A stretch of DNA of 7,801 bases from W0P28-013 sp963638355 (GCA_963638355.1 CAVHRT010000080.1:1-7801); one strand, 5' to 3'; numbered from the stretch's first letter, positions 1-6,410 are shown. The notes: generated by a model not told the origin, from the sequence alone. Numbers and translations are program-made.

Positions 1-619
1 CCACTTCATTATCATCAATAGATATGAATATCACACCGTCCTCGCTCAGCAAGTCCCTCGCCACCTTCAGGCGCGGGTAAATCATGTTGAGCCAGTCCGT
101 ATGGAAGCGGCCGTTGCTTTCGGCATTCGTGACCATACGATTGCCCTGCTCGTCAAACTGTCCAGAGCGGCTGGCGTAGTCGGAGGCAGACTCAGCGAAG
201 TCGTCCTCATACACGAAGTCGTTGCCAGTGTTGTAAGGTGGGTCGATGTATATCATCTTGACCTTGCCGGTGTAGGTCTCTTTTAGGCATTTGAGTACAT
301 CGAGGTTGTCGCCTTCGATGTAGAGGTTTTGTGTATTGTCGAAGTCGACGCTCTCTTCACGGCAGGGACGTAGTGTGGCTTTGATGGCGGCGTTTGCCAG
401 CAGTTTGGCTTTGCGTTTGTCGGGCCACGTGAACTGGTAGCGTTCTTCTTTGTCGCTGACGAGTGTGGGTGACAGTTCCTGTTGCAGTGCTTCGAAGTCG
501 ATGGCATACTGGGAGTGTCCGTTGCGTAGCACTTCGGTGACGCAGTTAGGGAAGAGTTGTGCGATGCGACGGATGTTGTCTTGTGTGCCGTCGGTAGTTT
601 GCATGTTTAGTTTTTCCAT
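1..619 (-). CDS. Type III-like site-specific DNA-methyltransferase (Mod), N-terminal part only
   Basis: This is the first 206 codons of an adenine-type DNA methyltransferase; the gene runs off the left edge, so no stop is seen. The catalytic DPPY motif is at residues 126-129 in the context KMIYIDPPYNTGNDF. It is preceded by NLYIEGDNLDVLK (about 98-110), a conserved block of EcoP15I/type III Mod enzymes, and the N-terminal LFPNCVTE block (22-29) is also typical. In this family the enzyme transfers a methyl group from S-adenosylmethionine to adenine at N6, acts as the specificity subunit, and protects host DNA. The SAM-binding FxGxG motif and the target-recognition region should lie in the missing part. 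The start at 619 is preferred over an internal ATG at 604 because family members normally begin with a few residues before the helical N-terminus. The start overlaps the upstream DUF4391 gene by 13 bases. The family call is firm; the modified site cannot be predicted. Confidence 0.94.
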   Translation of the reverse strand, partial: MEKLNMQTTDGTQDNIRRIAQLFPNCVTEVLRNGHSQYAIDFEALQQELSPTLVSDKEERYQFTWPDKRKAKLLANAAIKATLRPCREESVDFDNTQNLYIEGDNLDVLKCLKETYTGKVKMIYIDPPYNTGNDFVYEDDFAESASDYASRSGQFDEQGNRMVTNAESNGRFHTDWLNMIYPRLKVARDLLSEDGVIFISIDDNEV

Positions 620-1278
620 ATTGAGTTTAGTTCGTTACTGAGTTGAATAATCTGTTGGTGCAGTTCAAATTTGCGGTTGGGTTGTTGTTCTCGCCGCATT
701 TGTTGCGTGAGTTGTGCGATTCTTTTCTCGATAGCCTTCTGTTGTTGAAAGGTTAGTACATCGGCTTGTAGGGGGGTGTTGCTGCCGGTGGGTAGGTTGT
801 TGCCTGCTATGTGTCGCACGAAGTTGTCGTAGATAGTAGGCATCTCGGTGCCCTGTATAGGTAATGCGAGTTCGGTGCGCTGGAGTGCCGGTGTGACGAA
901 GGTCTGTATGATATTGAAATGCGTATGTTCGGTGTCAGCCCATTGCTTGTAGTTGATGAGCAGATGGAAGGTGTCGGCATGTTGCAGTATGAAGACAAGG
1001 AACTGGGGCATGTACTTATCGATGGCGATGAAGGCATCGAGGGGTGTAGAGTCGGACTTGCACTGTGCGAGGAAGACTTCTATCTCGGGCATGGCGGGTG
1101 CGGCTTGCACCTGTAGTGTGGTCGGTGCAATCTTGTAAAGCCATGAGAACGACAGAATGTCGTCTTGCAGGTGTTGGCGCACCGAGGCGGACAGGTCGAG
1201 GCGTTGTGCGAAGGTTTTCTTTGGCACAGTCTTCTCGACGAGACACGAGGACGGATATGTGAGTAGGTTGTCTATCAT
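607..1278 (-). CDS. DUF4391-like protein of the restriction/defence operon
   Basis: A 223-residue protein resembling the DUF4391 family, recognised by an N-terminal leucine-rich segment followed by VPKKTF, a central patch YMPQFLVFILQHADTFHLLI, and a C-terminal charged helix. The last 45 or so residues (KAIEKRIAQL to the end) have heptad-like spacing and are likely a coiled coil for partner contact. No catalytic motif is evident and the biochemical role is unknown. The ATG at 1278 forms an ATGA overlap with the helicase stop, which favours this start. An in-frame ATG at 1296 would add six residues and cannot be excluded. The gene sits between the helicase and the methyltransferase and overlaps both, so the three products are probably made in fixed ratio and act together. 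From memory, DUF4391 genes recur beside type III-like methyltransferases; a database search would confirm this. Confidence 0.84.
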   Translation of the reverse strand: MIDNLLTYPSSCLVEKTVPKKTFAQRLDLSASVRQHLQDDILSFSWLYKIAPTTLQVQAAPAMPEIEVFLAQCKSDSTPLDAFIAIDKYMPQFLVFILQHADTFHLLINYKQWADTEHTHFNIIQTFVTPALQRTELALPIQGTEMPTIYDNFVRHIAGNNLPTGSNTPLQADVLTFQQQKAIEKRIAQLTQQMRREQQPNRKFELHQQIIQLSNELNSIWKN

Positions 1279-4200
1279 CGTATGATTAGGAAGCATATCA
1301 GTTCAAAGTCGTCGAGCCCATGGATGTCTCCTACGAGAGCGGTGGTGTCGCCGGCGGAGAAGAGCGAGTCGATGTCGGTCTGTTGTTTGACGGAGATGAT
1401 ACTCTCGATGGCTTTTGTCAATAGGTCGGAGTATTTGTCCATCTTTCTGCCGTCGCGTGTCTCGCGGTTGAGTAGTCGGCACAGTTCACGGTCGGGGTTA
1501 GTATTGCCTTTGCAGGTGAGCCGTATGACGTCGAGCAGGTGTTTGGGCTGCAGGTGGTCGCAGAGGATAGTGCCGTCGTAGGCGATATGCACCATGTAGA
1601 AAGGGTGCAGTAGGTTCTGTTTGCCTATATTGACGGCGTTGTTGCGGTTTTTGAGTATGAAGATGACGCCACGGTTGGCTTCTTCGGAGGCGTGTACGAC
1701 AGCACTCATGCCATAGGGCGTGTGTTCGACATCGTGTCCATCGTGGATATACTGCAGCAGGTCGAGTCGGAACTCGTTGAGTCCGAGGTCCATGATGTTG
1801 ATACCGGTGTCCATATCCTCGAGGTCGACGACTTCTTCTTGGAGTCGTTTGAGCTGTTTGCGCCGGTATTCGAGGTCGCCTTTCTCTTCATCGGTGAGTG
1901 GGTTGCCGTCGCCAGTAGAAGTAAGAATTGTGGCTTTCATACGGCTTTCGACACGTCCTTTGAGTTCGATATATTTATCAAGTTCTATGTCGGGCCAGTA
2001 GTTGACGAGTTGTATATTTTGGTTATGCGAACCGATACGGTCGATACGTCCGAAGCGTTGAATGATACGCACGGGGTTCCAGTGGATATCGTAGTTGATG
2101 AGGTAGTCGCAGTCCTGCAGATTCTGTCCCTCAGAGATACAGTCGGTAGCAATGAGAATATCGATGTCGCGTGTCTCGTTTGGGAGTAGTACCTTGCGCT
2201 CTTTGCTGACTGGCGAGAAGAGAGTGAGGAGGGTATTGAAATCGTTCTGCACGCGAGGCATGTTGGTTTTAGTGCCGTTGCCCGTGATGAGTGCGGTGTA
2301 GAGGTAAGCGTTGTCGAGTATAGGTTGGGCAAGTTGCGCATAGAGATATTCGGCAGTGTCAGCAAAGGCGGTGAAGATGATAATCTTGCGGTTGTCGGGG
2401 TTGATAGGATTATGCAGTTTATCGATGATGTTACGGCGCAGCATCTGCAGTTTGCTATCGTGTTCAGGCGTGATGTTTTCAATCATCTGGAGGAGGAGCA
2501 AGAATATCTCTTGGTCTTGTTGCATATCTCTCCGCCAGCTGAGATAGTCCATATCAGCGAGTGAGATATTGGTTTTTTTACCTCCGACAAAGACATCGTT
2601 TTCGGCATCGTCGGGTTCGAGGTTATCGGTAGCAAGTTCGATGAAGTCGAATTCGGTCTGTTTCTTTGTTCGTTCGTAAGTGTTGATTACCTCGATATGA
2701 TGTGAGATGATCTCGTTGATACGGGTGATAGTAAGTCGGAAAGAGTTGACGGAACTCTCGAGACGCTTGAGGATATTGATAGCCATAAGGCGTCGGATGC
2801 CTCGTTCTCGCCCTGCCATAGATATACCTTTGCTCTCCTGCCCTTCTTCGATACCATATTTAGCACGGCAACTGTTTAAGATATATCTAGAAGGTGCATA
2901 AACATAGAGGTTGAGTTCATCGAGCATATTAGCAATATCGGTGAAAGTAGCAGTGCGGTTGGTACTGAGATCAGTGAGCGGCGGACGCTTGGATATAGGT
3001 TTGAGTCGCTCGGGAAACTGTCCTATATCGGTGGTGTCGTAGTATTTTTCGATATGTTTACGAGAGCGTGCGATGGTGACGGCATCGAGAAGTTTGAAGA
3101 AGTCAAAGTCGAGGTCGTCGAGCAATCTTTGCGTAGTACGCTCTTCGTTTGGCAGTTTAGACCACGAGTTGTATGTGGCTTGTGCGCGTCGGAATATGTC
3201 CTCTATAGGTCTGTCGGTATCGAGGAGTGGGTTGATGAGTTCTTGTCGTCCTTCGTAGGCGAGTTGAATCTGGTTCTTAAGGTCGTTGAAACGGTTGTTG
3301 ACGGGAGTCGCAGACAGCATGAGTACCTTGGTCTTGACGCCTGAACGAATGATCTTGTTCATGAGTCGCAGGTAACGATTCTCGCGTGGGTTGTCGTCGT
3401 TCTCGTCGGTGGTGATTTTGCCGCCGTTGCGGAAGTTGTGACTCTCGTCGATGACAACAAGGTCGTAGTTACCCCAGTTGATCAACTCGAGGTTATAGCC
3501 ATTGGATAGTCCGTGGTCGCGACTGAGGTCGGAGTGGAAAAGGACATCGTATCGTAGTCGGTCTTCAGCGATGGGGTTGTTTTTGTAGTTGGAGCGGTAG
3601 GTCTGCCAGTTCTCGTGCAGTTTCTTAGGGCAAAGTACTAGTACGGATTTGTTGCGGTTCTCGTAGTACTTGATGACGGAGAGTGCGGTGAAAGTCTTTC
3701 CAAGACCAACACTGTCGGCGAGTATGCAGCCGTTGTAGCGCTCCAGTTTATTGATGATGGCTAGGGCAGCGTCTTTTTGGAAGTTATAGAGTTTGTTCCA
3801 TATCTTACTCTGCTTAAAGCCAGTTTTTTCGTTGGGTAGTACATCCTCGGAGATGTCCTGCAAGAACTCATGGAAGATGTTATAGAGTGTGACGAAATAG
3901 ATGAACTCGGGTGCATTCTCACGATAGACGGTCTCGATATTATCAAGCACACGGTCGGTGACATCTTGCATCTTGTCTTTGTCGTTCCAGATGCCATTGA
4001 AATCCTGTATGAACTGCTGAGAGATGGGGCTACCCATCTTGGTTATCTGCGTAATGAGGTTATTACCCTGTTCACATCCGAGTTCGGCGGTGGTGAACTG
4101 ATTAATAGGATAATAGACGAAGTCGTCGGTGTCGTTATGTAGAATGATTTGCCCGCCGATGGTCCTGTCGGTGGTGTTGGTTTTGAAATGGACTTTCTCC

Positions 4201-4532
4201 TTTATCCATTGTGCGCACTCGTGTGCGATGGCTTTCTGCGTGAGTTGGTTGCGCAGCCGTATCTCAAAGTCGGTGCCGTAGAGGTTTCGTTCGCGGTTGA
4301 GCTTGGGGATATAGAACTCGCGTTTCTCCTTAGCGGTCTTCTCAGTGTTGAAAGTAGGCGAGGTGAATAGGAACTGCAGTTCGTCTATCTGTTGCAGTTC
4401 ATCACGTAGCGCCTCGAAAGCATATATAGAGAAGGAGGCAGCTGCAATCTCCAACTTGGCGTGTGGGCGTAGTTGCTGGCGCAGGTCGTCGATGAGTCGT
4501 CGGTTGGTATTATTGAATATAGAGATGTCCAT
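1275..4532 (-). CDS. SNF2-type DEAD/DEAH-box helicase with PLD-like N-terminal region
   Basis: A 1085-residue superfamily 2 ATPase, complete. Residues 1-170 resemble the phospholipase D-like N-terminal region of this helicase family but look degenerate: NQFTTAELG (144-152) stands where active members have a GSSNFTxxGL-type segment. The ATPase core has every expected motif: FQK (251-253), Walker A DSVGLGKT (273-280), motif Ia VLVLCPKKLHENW (297-309), DESH (362-365), SATP (407-410), KIIIFTAF (716-723), ILIATDCISEGQNLQ (792-806) and QRFGRIDRIG (825-834). A long insert of about 300 residues separates the two RecA lobes, as is usual in the family. Residues 885-905 are rich in charged residues and may form a coil. 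The protein probably translocates on DNA within a restriction or phage-defence complex. It is the first gene of the operon, and its TGA overlaps the next ATG. The helicase call is firm; the defence role is inferred from its neighbours. Confidence 0.95.
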   Translation of the reverse strand: MDISIFNNTNRRLIDDLRQQLRPHAKLEIAAASFSIYAFEALRDELQQIDELQFLFTSPTFNTEKTAKEKREFYIPKLNRERNLYGTDFEIRLRNQLTQKAIAHECAQWIKEKVHFKTNTTDRTIGGQIILHNDTDDFVYYPINQFTTAELGCEQGNNLITQITKMGSPISQQFIQDFNGIWNDKDKMQDVTDRVLDNIETVYRENAPEFIYFVTLYNIFHEFLQDISEDVLPNEKTGFKQSKIWNKLYNFQKDAALAIINKLERYNGCILADSVGLGKTFTALSVIKYYENRNKSVLVLCPKKLHENWQTYRSNYKNNPIAEDRLRYDVLFHSDLSRDHGLSNGYNLELINWGNYDLVVIDESHNFRNGGKITTDENDDNPRENRYLRLMNKIIRSGVKTKVLMLSATPVNNRFNDLKNQIQLAYEGRQELINPLLDTDRPIEDIFRRAQATYNSWSKLPNEERTTQRLLDDLDFDFFKLLDAVTIARSRKHIEKYYDTTDIGQFPERLKPISKRPPLTDLSTNRTATFTDIANMLDELNLYVYAPSRYILNSCRAKYGIEEGQESKGISMAGRERGIRRLMAINILKRLESSVNSFRLTITRINEIISHHIEVINTYERTKKQTEFDFIELATDNLEPDDAENDVFVGGKKTNISLADMDYLSWRRDMQQDQEIFLLLLQMIENITPEHDSKLQMLRRNIIDKLHNPINPDNRKIIIFTAFADTAEYLYAQLAQPILDNAYLYTALITGNGTKTNMPRVQNDFNTLLTLFSPVSKERKVLLPNETRDIDILIATDCISEGQNLQDCDYLINYDIHWNPVRIIQRFGRIDRIGSHNQNIQLVNYWPDIELDKYIELKGRVESRMKATILTSTGDGNPLTDEEKGDLEYRRKQLKRLQEEVVDLEDMDTGINIMDLGLNEFRLDLLQYIHDGHDVEHTPYGMSAVVHASEEANRGVIFILKNRNNAVNIGKQNLLHPFYMVHIAYDGTILCDHLQPKHLLDVIRLTCKGNTNPDRELCRLLNRETRDGRKMDKYSDLLTKAIESIISVKQQTDIDSLFSAGDTTALVGDIHGLDDFELICFLIIR

Positions 4533-4601
4533 ATTAATTCCTAATTGGCTTGTCAGGTTACCACAATATCACTATTCAAATAAACAAACGCAATTATTTT
4601 G

Positions 4602-4632
4602 CAAAGATACGCATTTTTTCTCACATAAACAA
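4602..4632 (-). promoter_or_regulatory. Bacteroidales-type promoter for the helicase-DUF4391-methyltransferase operon
   Basis: On the minus strand, TATCTTTG (4609 down to 4602) matches the -7 consensus TAnnTTTG of Bacteroidetes primary sigma factor promoters. A TTG (4632-4630) lies 20 bases upstream in the -33 position. Transcription would start about 60 bases before the helicase ATG at 4532. There is no strong Shine-Dalgarno before that ATG, only an A/T-rich leader with AGGA about 6-9 bases upstream. No operator could be recognised. Confidence 0.6.
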
Positions 4633-4713
4633 GTGTAAAAAACAAACAAATTATTTGGGGGTAGAAAATTAGTGAAACGCCCTACCCTAGCGGGATTTCG
4701 TTGTTTTGGTTGA

Positions 4714-4839
4714 AAAGTTTTTGCGAAAGTTCTAGCGAAAGTATTGTCAATTCAGAAAAATATCGTACCTTTGCAGCCGAAAGTTTTGGCGAAAGTTCTT
4801 TCGCGTCTATTGTACATCGAAGTTTTGCGAAAAGTTTCG
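4714..4839 (+). repeat. 66-base imperfect direct repeat with GCGAAAGTTCT core
   Basis: The segment starting at 4714 (AAAGTTTTTGCGAAAGTTCT) recurs at 4780 (AAAGTTTTGGCGAAAGTTCT) with one mismatch in 20 bases. Both copies continue to a shared TATTGT (4742-4747 and 4808-4813). A third, shorter relative, AGTTTTGCGAAAAGTTTCG, lies at 4821-4839. The offset of 66 bases is a multiple of three. If translated in the frame that is open here, the copies read SFCESSSESIV and SFGESSFASIV. A promoter element lies between the copies. Function unknown: it could be a duplicated regulatory site, a decayed coding repeat or part of a dispersed intergenic element. Confidence 0.6.
4744..4773 (+). promoter_or_regulatory. 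Rightward Bacteroidales-type promoter, divergent from the defence operon
   Basis: TTG (4744-4746), a 19-base spacer and TACCTTTG (4766-4773) fit the Bacteroidetes -33/-7 consensus well; this is the best promoter match in the window. Transcription would start near 4780 and run right, away from the helicase operon. The only candidate reading frame just downstream is a 37-codon ORF at 4842, so the product may be a small protein or a non-coding RNA. Confidence 0.55.
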
Positions 4840-4841
4840 AA

Positions 4842-4955
4842 ATGAACCCAAAAATTGGTAAAAATCGACCGACAAACTTCCAAAAAATGAACGACAAAAA
4901 AGGACCTTTTTCCGGAAACTTTCAAGAGAACTTTCGTAAAGAGTTACGTAAGTAA
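4842..4955 (+). CDS. Possible 37-residue basic peptide, unrecognised
   Basis: An ATG at 4842, about 60 bases after the predicted start of the 4744-4773 promoter, opens a 37-codon frame ending in TAA. The peptide is rich in Lys, Arg and Asn, and ends in ENFRKELRK. It has no hydrophobic segment and no signal peptide. The same frame is open further upstream to 4701, giving 84 codons, but that longer version would begin before the promoter and cross the direct repeats, so the short form is more plausible. There is no clear ribosome binding site and no recognisable family. It may be a real small protein of the island edge or just an open stretch in an A-rich region. Confidence 0.25.
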   Translation: MNPKIGKNRPTNFQKMNDKKGPFSGNFQENFRKELRK

Positions 4956-5236
4956 TTAGTTGAAAAATTGAGTTGATGCACTGATTTGATGGGCATTCCA
5001 GAAAAATTAAAAAGTCGGTAAACTTTGATCATTTTTTACGCCTCATAAATCAACCCTGTATTAACCATTATTTAACTAAATTTTAACAGCGAAATAAACC
5101 AATTTATTTATTAATCAGCCTAAAAAACTGGCGAATGTATAGTCATTGAAGTCGGTTTAACTAATTGACAATCAAGGCGTTAGAGGCAAAAATCTGTCTT
5201 TTTCACGACAAAAATCGTCACGATTAGAGTGAAATC
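4956..5236. other. AT-rich non-coding stretch, no gene seen
   Basis: About 280 bases of AT-rich sequence with stops in all frames and no supported gene. The part from 5040 to 5130 is especially rich in A and T (runs such as TTATTTAACTAAATTTTAAC). The hexamer TCACGA occurs twice just before the tRNA remnant (5203-5208 and 5218-5223). If the tRNA remnant is an integration junction, this stretch is the terminal non-coding end of the integrated element, where integrase or excisionase arm sites would be expected. None could be identified by eye. Confidence 0.45.
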
Positions 5237-5261
5237 GCGGGTTCGAGTCCCGTCCGCACCG
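5237..5261 (+). other. 3' tRNA remnant; putative attachment-site junction of a genomic island
   Basis: The sequence shows a complete T arm: stem GCGGG (5237-5241), loop TTCGAGT (5242-5248), stem CCCGT (5249-5253, one G-T wobble). It is followed by a 7-base acceptor strand CCGCACC (5254-5260) and a G discriminator (5261). The 5' acceptor partner GGTGCGG, the D arm and the anticodon arm are not found upstream, so this is not a complete tRNA. Integrases commonly recombine within tRNA 3' ends, restoring the tRNA at one end and leaving a 3' fragment at the other. The parent isoacceptor cannot be named from this piece; no CCA is encoded. The fragment state is clear; the integration explanation is inference. 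Confidence 0.7.
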
Positions 5262-5291
5262 CAAAAGAAAGGTAACTCCTTGAAAGTCAAT

Positions 5292-5328
5292 AAATTGCTT
5301 CAATCTCTGTACAGAGTTGAAGCAATTT
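5292..5328 (+). terminator. Strong hairpin after the tRNA remnant, probable terminator
   Basis: Arms AAATTGCTTCAA (5292-5303) and TTGAAGCAATTT (5317-5328) are perfectly complementary over 12 bases. The interior CTCTGTACAGAG is itself palindromic, extending the stem to about 18 pairs with one bulged T (5304). The AT ends of the arms supply a short T tract on either strand. Lying about 30 bases after the tRNA end, it is probably the original tRNA's terminator. Confidence 0.7.
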
Positions 5329-5450
5329 GTTTAAGGTGGAAAGAAATTAAACCAAAAATTGAACAAAAAATGACCAAAAAATGGCGCAGACTGTCGGAAG
5401 TTGAAATCGTTGAGGTGCATTTGGCTGTTCGATAAGTTCACCGCCCCAAT

Positions 5451-5474
5451 TTTCAAATCTTCAAATTTTCAAAT
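5451..5474 (+). repeat. Three tandem 8-base repeats (TTTCAAAT-like) upstream of lipoprotein gene
   Basis: TTTCAAAT, CTTCAAAT and TTTCAAAT follow one another directly, about 45 bases before the lipoprotein ATG. They fall where promoter or leader elements would be expected, but no TAnnTTTG element is visible nearby. They could affect transcription by copy-number change or may be simple A/T-rich leader sequence. Confidence 0.5.
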
Positions 5475-5516
5475 AAACAATTCGGAACCTAAACACACTT
5501 TTAAATAATTTCTATT

Positions 5517-6218
5517 ATGAAGACAACAAAACTTTTCGCAGCCATGTGCTGCACAGCAATGCTTTTCGCTGCGTGCGAAAAAGAAGAAGAAGGAACAAAC
5601 GCATCTGCAAAAGACATTATTGTAGATGGCGTAACAGTGTCCGATTCCATCAATGGGCACTACTATGTTAATCTTGGCTTGAGCGTGAAATGGGCTACTT
5701 GCAACGTGGGCGCAACCAAACCTTCGGAGGCTGGCAACTATTACGCTTGGGGCGAAACTGAGACAAAAGAGACCTATAGCTGGTCGAACTACAAGTATGG
5801 TTCTGGTATGAATGCCCTGACCAAGTACTGCAACAATAGCATGTTTGGCACAGTGGACAACAAAACCACTCTTGAAGCAGAAGATGATGCAGCAACTGCC
5901 AATTTGGGTAACGAATGGCGCATGCCAACCAATGATGAATGGCAGGAGTTGATTGACAACTGCACTTGGGAATGGACTACCCTGAATGATGTAAATGGCT
6001 ACATGCTGACAAGTAAGAAAAATGGTAACACGCTGTTTCTTCCTGCCGTGGGTTATCGCGCCGATGCTTCGCTGTACAACATGAACCACTGCTATTGGTC
6101 GAGTTCGCTCAATACGACTACTTGTAGTGGGCAATATCTGTATTTCAAATCTAATCAGTATGCCACGAACGACACTCAGCGTAGTTTTGGACAACCTGTT
6201 CGTGCTGTCGTGAAATAA
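5517..6218 (+). CDS. FISUMP-domain lipoprotein (Fibrobacter succinogenes major paralogous domain)
   Basis: A 233-residue secreted lipoprotein. The N-terminus has a lysine, a hydrophobic stretch and the lipobox LFAAC with the lipidated Cys at residue 20. It is followed by EKEEE, an acidic patch resembling the lipoprotein export signal that sends Bacteroidetes lipoproteins to the cell surface. Residues about 50-233 form a FISUMP-type domain: GLSVKWATCNVGA (54-66), YYAWGET (75-81), NEWRMPT (132-138), LFLPAVGYR (173-181), YWSSS (193-197) and a QPVRAV end. The domain has no established enzymatic role; members are abundant surface proteins of fibre-degrading and gut Bacteroidota, and binding of extracellular ligands is a guess. 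The leader before the ATG is A/T-rich without a Shine-Dalgarno, as is normal in this phylum. It is a monocistronic-looking gene, closed by a hairpin 25 bases after the stop. Confidence 0.92.
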   Translation: MKTTKLFAAMCCTAMLFAACEKEEEGTNASAKDIIVDGVTVSDSINGHYYVNLGLSVKWATCNVGATKPSEAGNYYAWGETETKETYSWSNYKYGSGMNALTKYCNNSMFGTVDNKTTLEAEDDAATANLGNEWRMPTNDEWQELIDNCTWEWTTLNDVNGYMLTSKKNGNTLFLPAVGYRADASLYNMNHCYWSSSLNTTTCSGQYLYFKSNQYATNDTQRSFGQPVRAVVK

Positions 6219-6242
6219 ATTCGTATTTGCATAAAAAAAATT

Positions 6243-6270
6243 GTAGGGACGTGCCATGGTGCGTCCCTAC
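6243..6270 (+). terminator. GTAGGGACG palindrome, probable terminator and REP-like repeat
   Basis: GTAGGGACG (6243-6251) pairs perfectly with CGTCCCTAC (6262-6270), and the centre TGCCATGGTG can pair further with G-T wobbles. It begins 25 bases after the FISUMP lipoprotein stop and is preceded by a run of A, so it could terminate transcription from either side. The T tract after it is weak (ACTTTCGTTT). It is also the left half of the 6240-6351 palindrome pair. Confidence 0.55.
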
Positions 6271-6324
6271 TTTCGTTTATGTCCACATAGAGGAGCGACT
6301 AGAATGCTGCGTTGCGTAGTTTTC

Positions 6325-6344
6325 GGGCGAATGATTATTCGCCC
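6325..6344. repeat. REP-like palindrome GGGCGAAT-GATT-ATTCGCCC
   Basis: An 8-base perfect stem with a 4-base loop, followed by CTACG. GGGCGAAT/ATTCGCCC palindromes with a flanking GTAGGG-type end are, from memory, dispersed in many bacterial genomes. It forms the right half of the 6240-6351 pair. No coding function. Confidence 0.55.
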
Positions 6345-6389
6345 CTACGATTTAACATCTCAACTAGCAAGTTTTTTCAAAAGCATTGC

Positions 6390-6397
6390 TATCTTTG
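6390..6397 (+). promoter_or_regulatory. TATCTTTG -7 promoter element
   Basis: TATCTTTG fits the Bacteroidetes TAnnTTTG consensus and is followed by GCAG, as at the other -7 elements here. No good -33 TTTG is present at the right distance, only a T-rich run at 6371-6377. A transcript from here would start near 6404, just before the ATG at 6411, and would continue through the hairpin at 6440-6468. Confidence 0.45.
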
Positions 6398-6410
6398 CAG
6401 CAGTTTTTAG

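Larger units (their letters stand above)
6240..6351. repeat. Inverted pair of REP-like palindromes (REPIN/MITE-like, 112 bases)
   Basis: The ends ATTGTAGGGACG (6240-6251) and the reverse complement of 6340-6351, ATCGTAGGGGCG, match at 10 of 12 bases. Each end carries its own palindrome (6243-6270 and 6325-6344). The middle of about 54 bases has no ORF of note. Two REP-type hairpins in opposite orientation are the hallmark of REPINs and of small non-autonomous elements. No convincing target duplication is seen. Confidence 0.5.

Noticed and set aside
1692..2189. 165-codon plus-strand ORF inside the helicase gene
   Set aside because: Its acidic, Val/Asp-rich product is the mirror of the helicase C-terminal coding sequence and has no independent signals.
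4164..4187. HxKx4D match (HFKTNTTD) as a PLD catalytic motif
   Set aside because: It lacks the usual following hydrophobic strand and GSxN segment, and the family block as I recall it does not keep the histidine; probably chance.
4659..4687. Inverted repeat GGGTAG/CTACCC between the divergent promoters
   Set aside because: Only six pairs with a 17-base loop; too weak to call a terminator or an operator.
4682..4897. 71-codon minus-strand ORF
   Set aside because: It is the complement of the repeat and promoter region; no promoter or family match supports it, and the plus-strand signals are stronger.
5203..5223. TCACGA direct repeat as a possible CRISPR or iteron
   Set aside because: Only two hexamer copies 15 bases apart; there is no array and no spacer pattern anywhere in the window.
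5229..5435. 68-codon plus-strand ORF starting with MKSRVRVPSAPQ
   Set aside because: The VRVPSAP-type start is simply the translated T arm and acceptor strand of a tRNA, a common source of spurious proteins; the rest covers a hairpin terminator.
5469..6257. 262-codon minus-strand ORF antisense to the FISUMP lipoprotein
   Set aside because: It lies fully over a plus-strand gene with a clear signal peptide and conserved domain, its translation resembles no family, and no promoter precedes it on the minus strand.
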